Shown one piece after another: positions 24,615 to 32,262 of a DNA stretch of 32,307 bases. The notes under the pieces were generated by a model, which made no database searches, was not told the DNA's origin, and saw nothing but the letters and a program-made list of their open reading frames with translations. How positions within the stretch are numbered: the first letter of the stretch is position 1; each line of letters begins with the position of its first letter. Origin of the DNA: Thomasclavelia saccharogumia DSM 17460 (GTDB lineage Bacteria; Bacillota_I; Bacilli_A; Erysipelotrichales; Coprobacillaceae); assembly GCF_000686665.1 (NCBI RefSeq), contig NZ_KK365998.1, positions 1 through 32,307 of the forward strand, written 5' to 3'. A program made the position numbers and the translations under genes.

Positions 24615-24905
24615 ATGAAATTGCGAGAACTTGGTAATGATGTATATAAGGTTTTGGAATATATGGAATGTGTGGAAGTTGTTCATGGTGATGAAAAGAT
24701 TATTATTCACACACAACAAGAAATTGCAGATAATTTGAAGATAAGTAAGTTAAAAGTAAATAAAATAATTAGTCAATTGTTTTATTTAGGATTATTACGA
24801 CGTTATACTCAAAAAGGTAAATATCAAATTACTGAAGCAGGTTATGAAGTTTTGAGAGTGATGAATACGAACATTAAAACTGGAGGGATATATAATGACA
24901 CTTAA
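24615..24905 (+). CDS. Winged-helix regulator overlapping the methyltransferase gene
   Basis: About 96 residues. The middle is a helix-turn-helix with a wing: HTQQEIADNLKISKLKVNKI as helices 2-3, then LFYLGLLRRYTQKGKYQITE as the wing, followed by a C-terminal helix. This fits the small MarR/IclR/RepL-like winged-helix group. GGGTGATGG lies directly before ATG 24615; in-frame starts at 24606 and 24609 overlap that site. Its stop lies 11 bases inside the methyltransferase gene, so the two are translationally coupled. It probably controls expression of the restriction-modification genes, by analogy with controller proteins; this is inference. Confidence 0.8.
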   Translation: MKLRELGNDVYKVLEYMECVEVVHGDEKIIIHTQQEIADNLKISKLKVNKIISQLFYLGLLRRYTQKGKYQITEAGYEVLRVMNTNIKTGGIYNDT

Positions 24906-25872
24906 TTGTGCTTCTCTTTTTGCTGGAGTTGGTGGAATAGATTTAGGATTTAAAAATGCCGGATTTAAAATAGTGTATGCTAATGAGATAGATTCTAAAG
25001 CAGTCAAAACGTATGAACTAAATTTTAAAGATTTAAAAGTAGATAATAGAGATATTCATGAAGTAGTAAAAGATATCGAACTTGGAATTGATCCGTTTAA
25101 TGGTAAAAAAATAAATGTTGTATTGGCAGGATTCCCTTGTCAGGCATTTAGTATAGCGGGTTATCAAGAAGGTTTTGAAGATAAAAAAGGTCGAGGCGGT
25201 TTATTTTTTGAAATAATGAAAATAGTAGAATTTGCTAAACCTGAATTTATTTTTTTAGAAAATGTAAAAAATCTAATGGGACATGATAAAGGAAAGACAT
25301 ACAAAATAATAAAAGGTGCTTTAGAAGCAAAAGATTATTATGTTGACGAAAGAATCTTTAATTCTATGGAATATGGAAATGTACCACAAAATAGAGAAAG
25401 AATTTATATTGTAGCTTTTAAAAATGAAAATAGTCTAAAAAAATTTAAATGGCCTGATCCAATTAAATTAGATAAAACACTTGATAAAATTTTAGATTAC
25501 AATACAAAATTAGATGATGCATATTATTATACTAAAGAGCGTTTTAAAAGATTTAGTGAAATTGAGCCGTATATAAAAAAAAGGGATACGGTTTATCAAT
25601 GGCGAAGAGTTTATGTTAGAGAGAATAAAAACAATGTATGTCCAACTCTTACAGCCAATATGGGGACTGGTGGACACAATGTACCACTTATTTTAACTGA
25701 TTATGGAATAAGAAAATTAACACCTCGTGAATGTTTTGATTTGCAGGGATTCCCATCTAATTATAAATTGCCGGAAAAATTAGCTAACAGTTATTTATAT
25801 AAACAAGCGGGAAATTCAGTTTCCGTTTCAGTAATTCAAAGAATTGCTGAAGCGGTATTTAAAGTACTTTGA
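24895..25872 (+). CDS. DNA (cytosine-5) methyltransferase
   Basis: A 325-residue methyltransferase that puts a methyl group on C5 of cytosine in a specific site. Motifs in order: I LFAGVGGIDLGFKNAG (residues 8-23), IV GFPCQAFS with catalytic C82, VI ENV at 122-124, VIII QNRERIYIV, and IX/X in LTPRECFDLQGFP and YKQAGNSVSVSVIQRI. The target-recognition region between VIII and IX is short. With Vsr nearby the site is probably one where deamination makes a T:G mismatch, such as a CCWGG-like site, but the sequence is not readable from the gene. GGAGGG precedes the ATG. All catalytic motifs are intact, so the methylase should be active. Confidence 0.96.
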   Translation: MTLNCASLFAGVGGIDLGFKNAGFKIVYANEIDSKAVKTYELNFKDLKVDNRDIHEVVKDIELGIDPFNGKKINVVLAGFPCQAFSIAGYQEGFEDKKGRGGLFFEIMKIVEFAKPEFIFLENVKNLMGHDKGKTYKIIKGALEAKDYYVDERIFNSMEYGNVPQNRERIYIVAFKNENSLKKFKWPDPIKLDKTLDKILDYNTKLDDAYYYTKERFKRFSEIEPYIKKRDTVYQWRRVYVRENKNNVCPTLTANMGTGGHNVPLILTDYGIRKLTPRECFDLQGFPSNYKLPEKLANSYLYKQAGNSVSVSVIQRIAEAVFKVL

Positions 25873-26090
25873 ATGATTTAAAAGATGAAAAACAGTTATC
25901 GTTACTAGAGATGAGTGCCTAGCTGATAAGAGAGTATGAAATAATAAGTAATCGTGAAGCAGGACCAGCTCATTGTAGTAAAGAAGCTGATGTGAAATGG
26001 GTTGAAAAATAACTTTTATAGATTTTAGAGCTGTATAATAAAATTGTAGATTGATAGAAATAGCTCTTAAAAGAAAAAATATATAATTGA
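25869..26090 (+). pseudogene. Decayed small gene after the methyltransferase
   Basis: A single frame starting at TTG 25869, overlapping the methyltransferase stop, reads protein-like text broken by stops: LNDLKDEKQLSLLEMSA, TAG, LIREYEIISNREAGPAHCSK, EADVKWVEK, stop, LL, stop, ILELYNKIVD, further stops, LLKEKIYN, ending at TGA 26090. Cys-His pairing (AHCSKEAD) and helical character stay in phase through six in-frame stops. It looks like a short coiled/helical gene that was once the third gene of the operon. The family is not recognised. It explains most of the first part of the 580-base gap before cas9. Confidence 0.6.
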
Positions 26091-26096
26091 ATAAAT

Positions 26097-26148
26097 AAAA
26101 AAGCATGATAAATTGATGAATAAACCATCAAATATATCATGCTTTTTT
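26097..26148. terminator. Strong bidirectional terminator
   Basis: AAAAAAGCATGATA (26097-26110) pairs with TATCATGCTTTTTT (26135-26148), and an inner stem TTGATG/CATCAA extends it around loop AATAAAC. It ends the methyltransferase transcript and separates it from the CRISPR-Cas region. Confidence 0.9.
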
Positions 26149-26164
26149 AGAAACTGTAAATAAT

Positions 26165-26273
26165 GATGATAAATATTTAAATTAAAGAATTTTGTTGAGA
26201 GGAAAAGATGAAAATAGAAGCTGTTTTTGGTAAAATAATGTAAAGGCAGCAAATTTGATGATAAATATTTAAA
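26165..26273. repeat. Direct repeat of 17 bp, 92 bp apart
   Basis: GATGATAAATATTTAAA occurs at 26165-26181 and again at 26257-26273. Both copies encode DDKYL in one frame. The repeat brackets a decayed short ORF. It may mark a small duplication left by rearrangement between the restriction-modification and CRISPR loci. Confidence 0.6.
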
Positions 26274-26277
26274 ATAG
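26208..26277 (+). pseudogene. Fragment of a small ORF (MKIEAVFGKIM...GSKFDDKYLK)
   Basis: GAGAGG at 26197-26202 precedes ATG 26208, which reads MKIEAVFGKIM then TAA 26241. A shift of one base continues GSKFDDKYLK to TAG 26275. The ribosome-binding site and continuous sense suggest a broken short gene. At this length a chance reading cannot be excluded. Confidence 0.35.
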
Positions 26278-26290
26278 GAGTTATATAAAC

Positions 26291-26416
26291 AAAATAAAAA
26301 TAGTTGCATGGCAACTATTAATATATCACCTACGTGATACCGTTATAAACGGCATTAAAGCAAAGCTTTATTTTAACTCGTTATGTAATTTAGAATAGTA
26401 GTCAAATTGCTTTGAC
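26291..26416 (-). ncRNA. tracrRNA (type II-A CRISPR), antisense upstream of cas9
   Basis: Read on the minus strand from about 26416. The anti-repeat lies around 26370-26405 and ends in ACGAGTTAAAATAAAGC, close to the AAGTTAAAATAAGGC of Streptococcus pyogenes tracrRNA. Next come a nexus hairpin TAAAGC-TTT-GCTTTA (26356-26370), CCGTT/AACGG (26340-26352) and TATCAC/GTGATA (26324-26339). The last hairpin is AATAGTTGC-CAT-GCAACTATT (26299-26319), followed by a U-rich TTTATTTT terminator ending near 26291. Four consecutive hairpins with no coding sense and the anti-repeat signature make this a confident call. The crRNA repeat should begin near TTTTA, a short bulge, then GTTATGTAATT, by complement. 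Ends are estimates. Confidence 0.85.
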
Positions 26417-26422
26417 ATAATA

Positions 26423-26451
26423 AGAATAAAATAAAATGGGGAGAAAGTCAA
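26423..26451 (-). promoter_or_regulatory. Likely tracrRNA promoter, overlapping the cas9 ribosome-binding site
   Basis: On the minus strand TTGACT (26446-26451), a 17-base spacer and TATTCT (26423-26428). The -35 box ends one base before the cas9 start codon, and the spacer contains the cas9 ribosome-binding site GGGGAG (26438-26443). The -10 matches consensus at four of six positions. Confidence 0.5.
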
Positions 26452-26452
26452 T

Positions 26453-29400
26453 ATGGATAGAAGAAAAATTAAATATAGTATAGGCTTAGATATAGGAACA
26501 AGCTCAGTTGGTTGGGCCGTAATTGATAATGATTTTAAACTATTAAAAAAAGGTAATAAAAATATGTGGGGAAGTCGATTATTTGAAACGGCAGAAACTG
26601 CTGCTAATCGTCGCGAAAATCGCTCTACTCGAAGAAGATATAATAAAAGACGTGAACGAATTAGATTATTACAAGAGCTTATGGCAAACATGGTATTAAG
26701 TGTAGATCCAACATTTTTTATTCGTTTATCACAAACTACTTTTTTAGATGAAGAAGATAAAAGTGCATTATTAAATGGTAAATATCAAGGAAATTATAAT
26801 TTATTTATTGAAAATGATTATAATGATCAAGATTTTTACAACAATTTTAAAACAATATATCATTTGAGAAATTATTTGTGTCGATCTACTCAAAAAGAAG
26901 ATCCTAGATTAATATATTTAGCTTTGCATCATATTGTTAAATATCGTGGTAATTTTTTATATGAAAAGCAGGATTTTAGATTAGATGTTTCAAGTATAGA
27001 AGAAGATTTACAAAGTGTTTTAGATAAAATTAATGAATTTAACGATTTAGGTATGGTATTTGATGAGTTAACAGTTATTAAAATATTAAATATTTTAAAA
27101 GAAGATAATAATCGAAATCAAAAAATAGATAAGTGTTTAAAACAAATAGCTGTTGATAAAAAGAATAAACAGATATTTAAATATCTGTTTAGCGGGATAG
27201 TAGGAAATCAATTCAATTTTACAAAAATGGTTTCTAATGAAATCATAAAATATGAAGATGAAGATATTAAATTAAAGTTCTCGGATGATAATTTTGAAAA
27301 TAAGATAGAGGAATATAGTATTGCATTAAAAGAATATTTAGAATTTATTGAGTTGATGAAAAAAATATATAGCTGGATCACCTTAAACAATATACTTAAA
27401 TCGGGAAACAGTATATCAGAAGCTATGATCAATAGATATGATATGCATCACGATGATTTAAGAAAGTTAAAAAAATTGATTAAAGGGTATGATAGAAAAG
27501 TTTATTATGAAGTTTTTAGAAATCAAAGTGATAAATTAAAAAATTATTACAATTATATAAATCATCCTAAAAAAGTTAGTAGAGAAGAATTTTATAAATA
27601 TTTAAAAAAAGTATTAGAAAAAATCAATAGTGAAGAAGTTAATTATTTTTTAATGAGGATCGAAGAAGATGAATTGTTATTAAAGCAAAATGATCGTGAT
27701 AATGGGGCTATTCCTTACCAATTAAATTTAAATGAAATGAAGGAGATAATTGAAAATCAGTCTAAATTCTATGAAGATTTAAAAATAAATAAAGATAAAT
27801 TAATTAGCATTTTAACATTTAAAATACCATATTATTATGGTCCTTTAGATGGTAATGATAAATATGGGTGGTTAGTTAAATATCAGGATAAAAAACAGGA
27901 ACGAATTACGCCATGGAATCATAGTGAAGTTGTAAATATAGAAGAAACAGCTTCTGATTTTATTAAACGTTTAACTAATTTTTGTACATATTTACTTGAT
28001 AAACCAGTTATGCCTAAAAATTCATTAACTTGTAATATGTTTGAACTTTTGAATGAATTAAACAAGATTAGGGTAAATGGAAAATTATTGGGAAGAGATA
28101 TTAAAACAAGAATAGTTGAAGAATTATTTATGAATAAAAAAATCATTAAAGAGAAGGATTTGAAAAAGTGGTTTGTTACAAATAAGATCTATTTAGAAAT
28201 TGATGAAATTTCTGGATATCAAAAAGATAAAATGTTTTCTGCTTCATTAGGTTCATGGATTGATTTTAAAAAGATTTTTGGTGTTATTGATGATTCAAAT
28301 TATTTGATTATTGAAAGAATTATTGAAGATATTACAATTTTTAATGAAAAAAATATTTTAAAGAAACGTCTAAAAAATGTTCATAAGTTATCTAATGAGC
28401 AAATAAAAGCAATTTTAAAATTAAATTATAGTGGATGGTCAAGACTATCCTATGAATTAATTAATGGAATTAAGGCTGATAATCGTTATGGAAGTTCAGT
28501 AACTATTTTAGACGTAATGAAGGAATCAAATCTTAATTTAATGCAGATAATTAATGATGATAAGTTGGGTTATAAAAAAATCATAGACGAGAAGAACTGT
28601 TTTGAAACAGATAAAAAACTCAATTATGATGATGTGATAAAAAAATTACCTGGATCTCCAGCAATAAAAAAAGGAATTTGGCAAGCACTTCAAATTATAG
28701 AAGAAATAACAAAGTATATGAAACATCAACCCAAAAATGTTTACATCGAATTTGCACGTGAAGAAGGGAAGAAAGGACGAACAGAAACGCAAATAAAAAG
28801 ACTTAAAAATATTTACAAAGAGTTGGATTTGCAATTAGAATATGATATTTCGGTAAGAAATAAACTCAATCAAGAAAAAGATTATCGTAAATTTGGTAAT
28901 GAAAGAATGTATTTATACTATACTCAAATGGGAAAATGTATGTATACAGGTGAACCAATCAAAAATATAGGTGATATTTTTAGTGACGAGTTATATGAAA
29001 TCGACCACATAATTCCGCGTTCAATTATTAAAGATGACAGTATTGATAATAAAGTATTAGTGAAAAGGAAAGAAAACCAAAGAAAGTCAAATGATGTTAT
29101 TCCTTTATCAATTAGAGAAAAACAAATTCATCGTTGGAAATATTTGTTGGAACATAAATTGATATCTCAAAAGAAATATTTTAATCTAATTCGTGATGAA
29201 ATGGATCCTCAAACAATAGAAAAATTTATTAATCGCCAACTGGTCGAAACAAGACAGATCATTAAACATGTGGCTAATATTATTGATAACCATTATACTA
29301 ATACATCTGTAGTAGCAATAAGGGCTAATATAATTCATGATTTTAGAATAAAATACAATATTTATAAAAATCGTAATGTAAATGATTATCATCATGCACA

Positions 29401-30415
29401 TGATGCATATATTGCTTGTTTTATAGGACAGTATATGAAGATACGTTATCCACAATTTAATGCAAAATATGCTTATAATGAATATATGCGTTATGGTAAT
29501 AATGAACATGATAAATCAGGATTAATTTTAAATAGTATGAATTATGAAAGTTATGATGAAGATACTGGTGAGATGATATGGCATCCTGATAAAATCAAAG
29601 GAATTTTAAAATGTTTTAATTATAGAGATTGTTATATCACCAAAAAACTTGAATCAAGTGATGGAGAATTATTTGATGCAACTATACATTCACCAAAAAG
29701 TAATAAAAAAGATCTAATTCCTGTAAATAAATTTAGAGCAAATAGTAATAAGTATGGCGGTTTTTCTGGATTAAACTATATTATTTATGCTATTGAAGGA
29801 ATCAATGAAAAATCGTCTGTTGTGCGTAGAATTGTTAAGGTTCCACTTATTTATAAAAATGAAAAACTAGAAACAATAATTTCTTATATTGAAAAAAGTA
29901 ATAATTATAAAGATGTTAAACTACTAAAAATTATCAAAAAAAATCAATTAGTTGAAATAGATGGTGGTTTTTATTACATCACATCACCAACTGAATTAAA
30001 TACTGCTTGGCAGTTAGTTTTAAATCCACATGAAAATGCTATAGTATATAAAATTAATCAGGCGCTAAAAAATAGTGTTGATAAAGAGCTGGATATTGAG
30101 GAATTGGATTTACTATATTTAAGTTTGATTGATAAATTAAATAATTATTATCCTGAATATCAAGATAAAATAAAAAACAAATTAATTGCTCTACATGAAC
30201 AATTTAAAAATCTATCATTACTTGATGCAGCAAAAGTAATTGAACAATTATTAACTGCTATGTCTGCTGGTCCTCAAAATGGTAAAATTGAACTGCCTAA
30301 TTTTAAAATTGGTGATCGTATTGGAAGATTAAAAAAACAAACTATTTTACTAGATAAAATTACATTTTATGATCAGTCAGTTACTGGTTTATATTCAAAA
30401 AAGGTAAAGTTATGA
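26453..30415 (+). CDS. cas9: CRISPR-associated endonuclease Cas9 (type II-A)
   Basis: A 1320-residue RNA-guided nuclease that cuts both DNA strands using crRNA and tracrRNA. RuvC-I is GLDIGTSSVGWAV with D13. The arginine-rich bridge helix follows at about 50-75 (RRENRSTRRRYNKRRERIRL). RuvC-II is VYIEFARE with E766, HNH is YEIDHIIPRS with D851 and H852, and RuvC-III is YHHAHDAYIA with H981 and D984. All catalytic residues are present. The C-terminal 250 residues should form the PAM-interacting domain. It is slightly shorter than S. pyogenes Cas9 (1368). GGGGAG lies nine bases before the ATG. The cas1 start overlaps the stop by four bases. Confidence 0.98.
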   Translation: MDRRKIKYSIGLDIGTSSVGWAVIDNDFKLLKKGNKNMWGSRLFETAETAANRRENRSTRRRYNKRRERIRLLQELMANMVLSVDPTFFIRLSQTTFLDEEDKSALLNGKYQGNYNLFIENDYNDQDFYNNFKTIYHLRNYLCRSTQKEDPRLIYLALHHIVKYRGNFLYEKQDFRLDVSSIEEDLQSVLDKINEFNDLGMVFDELTVIKILNILKEDNNRNQKIDKCLKQIAVDKKNKQIFKYLFSGIVGNQFNFTKMVSNEIIKYEDEDIKLKFSDDNFENKIEEYSIALKEYLEFIELMKKIYSWITLNNILKSGNSISEAMINRYDMHHDDLRKLKKLIKGYDRKVYYEVFRNQSDKLKNYYNYINHPKKVSREEFYKYLKKVLEKINSEEVNYFLMRIEEDELLLKQNDRDNGAIPYQLNLNEMKEIIENQSKFYEDLKINKDKLISILTFKIPYYYGPLDGNDKYGWLVKYQDKKQERITPWNHSEVVNIEETASDFIKRLTNFCTYLLDKPVMPKNSLTCNMFELLNELNKIRVNGKLLGRDIKTRIVEELFMNKKIIKEKDLKKWFVTNKIYLEIDEISGYQKDKMFSASLGSWIDFKKIFGVIDDSNYLIIERIIEDITIFNEKNILKKRLKNVHKLSNEQIKAILKLNYSGWSRLSYELINGIKADNRYGSSVTILDVMKESNLNLMQIINDDKLGYKKIIDEKNCFETDKKLNYDDVIKKLPGSPAIKKGIWQALQIIEEITKYMKHQPKNVYIEFAREEGKKGRTETQIKRLKNIYKELDLQLEYDISVRNKLNQEKDYRKFGNERMYLYYTQMGKCMYTGEPIKNIGDIFSDELYEIDHIIPRSIIKDDSIDNKVLVKRKENQRKSNDVIPLSIREKQIHRWKYLLEHKLISQKKYFNLIRDEMDPQTIEKFINRQLVETRQIIKHVANIIDNHYTNTSVVAIRANIIHDFRIKYNIYKNRNVNDYHHAHDAYIACFIGQYMKIRYPQFNAKYAYNEYMRYGNNEHDKSGLILNSMNYESYDEDTGEMIWHPDKIKGILKCFNYRDCYITKKLESSDGELFDATIHSPKSNKKDLIPVNKFRANSNKYGGFSGLNYIIYAIEGINEKSSVVRRIVKVPLIYKNEKLETIISYIEKSNNYKDVKLLKIIKKNQLVEIDGGFYYITSPTELNTAWQLVLNPHENAIVYKINQALKNSVDKELDIEELDLLYLSLIDKLNNYYPEYQDKIKNKLIALHEQFKNLSLLDAAKVIEQLLTAMSAGPQNGKIELPNFKIGDRIGRLKKQTILLDKITFYDQSVTGLYSKKVKL

Positions 30416-31281
30416 CATGGCGGACTATTTTTATAAAATCAAAAGCCAAATTATCTTATAAAAACGATTATCTGGTAGTTCGAAATGAAGAGATACATAT
30501 GATTCATTTGTCAGAAATAAACACAGTAATAATTGATTCTACTGCAGTTACAATTACTTCCTACTTAATATCGGAAATGTTAAGTAGGAAGATCAAATTA
30601 GTTTTTTGTGATGATAAAAGAAATCCGCAAGGAGAGGTTGTACCATATTATGGTTGTCATGATTCAAGTAAAAAAATCCATGAGCAGTTAAAATGGGATG
30701 AATATGTATCCGTGGTATGGACTAGAATTATTAAAGAAAAAATTATAAATCAATCAAAGTTACTTCATTATTATGAAAATGATAATTATAAAAAATTAGA
30801 ATTATATGCTAGTCAATTATTAGCAAATGATATAACTAATCGTGAAGGACATGCAGCTAAAGTATACTTTAATTCATTATTTGGGTTAGAATTTAATCGC
30901 GAAGATGTTAGTGACATTAATGCTTCTTTAAATTATGGGTATGCTGTAATTTTGTCGCAGTTTAATAAAGAAATTGTGGCAAGTGGGTATTTAACACAGT
31001 TGGGAATTAAGCACAGTAACTATTTCAATTTCTTCAATCTGTCTTCAGATTTAATGGAGCCATTTAGACCATTAATAGATAAAATTGTAAAAGATAATTA
31101 TGGAAATGTATTTGATACAACAATGAAATTAAATTTAGTTGATGTTTTAAATAAAAAAGTAAGAATAAAAAATAGAGAGCAGTATGTAAGTAATGCTATT
31201 GGTATATACGTAAAAAGTGTAATAAAGGCAATCCAAAAGAAAAATATAGAATTATTAGACTTTTTTGATTATGAGTTATAG
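30412..31281 (+). CDS. cas1: CRISPR-associated integrase Cas1
   Basis: A 289-residue metal-dependent integrase that, with Cas2, inserts new spacers into the CRISPR array. The N-terminal beta-domain begins WRTIFIKSKAKLSYKNDYLV, and the helical domain has the conserved NREGHAAKVYFNSLFG (catalytic Glu), LNYGYAVILSQ and GIKHSNYFNFFNLSSDLMEP (His and Asp region). Length and motifs fit type II Cas1. Its ATG overlaps the cas9 stop (ATGA), so the two are translationally coupled; cas2 begins 11 bases before its stop. Confidence 0.97.
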   Translation: MTWRTIFIKSKAKLSYKNDYLVVRNEEIHMIHLSEINTVIIDSTAVTITSYLISEMLSRKIKLVFCDDKRNPQGEVVPYYGCHDSSKKIHEQLKWDEYVSVVWTRIIKEKIINQSKLLHYYENDNYKKLELYASQLLANDITNREGHAAKVYFNSLFGLEFNREDVSDINASLNYGYAVILSQFNKEIVASGYLTQLGIKHSNYFNFFNLSSDLMEPFRPLIDKIVKDNYGNVFDTTMKLNLVDVLNKKVRIKNREQYVSNAIGIYVKSVIKAIQKKNIELLDFFDYEL

Positions 31282-31591
31282 ATATATGAGAATATTAGTA
31301 TTTTATGATTTACCAGTAGAAACATATGCTGAACAAAAAGAGTATCGTAGATTTCAGAAGAGTTTAATTAAAAGTGGTTATATAATGATGCAAGAAAGCG
31401 TATATTGTAAGCTGGCGCTGAATAATTCTATTGTAAAAAGTGAAAAGCAGAAATTATACAAAAATAAGCCCAAGTGTGGAATTGTTCAAGTTCTTGTTGT
31501 TACAGAGAAGCAATTTGCTCAAATTGAATATATAGTCGGGAAAAAATCAAATATTAAAGAAGATAGAGATAATAGGTTAATAGTATTATGA
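31271..31591 (+). CDS. cas2: CRISPR-associated protein Cas2
   Basis: A 106-residue ferredoxin-fold protein that dimerises between two Cas1 dimers in the spacer-acquisition complex. The start MSYRYMRILVFYDLPVETYA followed by EYRRFQKSLIKSGYIMMQES is typical of type II-A Cas2, with the conserved Asp in FYDLP. ATG 31271 was chosen over TTG 31265 and over the internal ATG 31286, because the Y-R-Y-M-R-I opening matches known homologues. It overlaps cas1 by 11 bases and the csn2 start by four. Confidence 0.95.
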   Translation: MSYRYMRILVFYDLPVETYAEQKEYRRFQKSLIKSGYIMMQESVYCKLALNNSIVKSEKQKLYKNKPKCGIVQVLVVTEKQFAQIEYIVGKKSNIKEDRDNRLIVL

Positions 31592-32262
31592 AAATGAAGA
31601 TAATTGGATTTGATATGGATATAGATTTTAATGATTCAACAGATACGATTTTAATTATTAAAGATAGTAAATTATTTTCAAAAATTGCATTCGAGATTTA
31701 TAATTATTCATCAGATGATAAATGTGAAATAATTATATTAGATGATTACGGAGAAATAATCAAGAATAATCTTATTGAGTGCATACACGATATAATTAGC
31801 TATGATTTAACCTCTAAAAAGGTATTAGCAAAAATATATATGACAATAAAAAATAATATAGTAGATGATGTAGATAAAGAAACTGTTCTTTTAAATGATA
31901 TAAATAAAATAAATAGATTGTTTATTGAAGAATTAGAAAATTATAATTTGGATTATTCTTATGAGACGAATATAAAGATAGAAAATTATTTAAAACTGTT
32001 AAATTTAAAGATTTTAAGTTCTGGAGAATCAGTATTTAATAAGATGATAGATTTAATTGAGATTTATTCTGAATTGTTTAGTGAACATGTTATAATATTT
32101 ATAAATATTATGTCATATTTAAGTGATGATGAATTAGAAGAAGTTTTAAAATATAAGCGATATAAAAAACTAAAATGCATATTTATTGAGAATAATTTTA
32201 CTAGAAATGTATCAGTAAATAAGTATATAATTGATGATGATTTATATATGTATAAAGTATAA
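31588..32262 (+). CDS. csn2: CRISPR-associated protein Csn2 (type II-A)
   Basis: A 224-residue protein of the Csn2 family, a ring-forming, DNA-end-binding protein needed for spacer acquisition in type II-A systems. I place it by position (fourth gene of the cas9-cas1-cas2 operon) and size, with weak sequence marks: alternating hydrophobic strands near the N-terminus (KIIGFDMDIDFNDSTDTILI) and a central helical region. The ATGA overlap with cas2 shows coupling. Its presence defines subtype II-A. Alternative ATG 31594 is six bases later. Confidence 0.9.
   Translation: MKMKIIGFDMDIDFNDSTDTILIIKDSKLFSKIAFEIYNYSSDDKCEIIILDDYGEIIKNNLIECIHDIISYDLTSKKVLAKIYMTIKNNIVDDVDKETVLLNDINKINRLFIEELENYNLDYSYETNIKIENYLKLLNLKILSSGESVFNKMIDLIEIYSELFSEHVIIFINIMSYLSDDELEEVLKYKRYKKLKCIFIENNFTRNVSVNKYIIDDDLYMYKV

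Noticed and set aside
26027-26080. TTTTAGAGCT ... AGCTCTTAAAA looks like a CRISPR repeat:anti-repeat pair
   Set aside because: The same bases translate in frame with the decayed gene (ILELYNKIVD, LLKEKIYN), and they do not pair with the tracrRNA anti-repeat found at 26370-26405.
26412-26440. Perfect TTGACA as a cas9 promoter
   Set aside because: It lies in a small hairpin and the best -10-like TAAAAT is only 14 bases away, overlapping the ribosome-binding site. Not supported as a normal promoter.
26067-26691. Minus-strand ORFs over the cas9 upstream region
   Set aside because: They overlap terminators, the tracrRNA hairpins or cas9 coding sequence, and show only hydrophobic low-complexity translation typical of AT-rich shadows.
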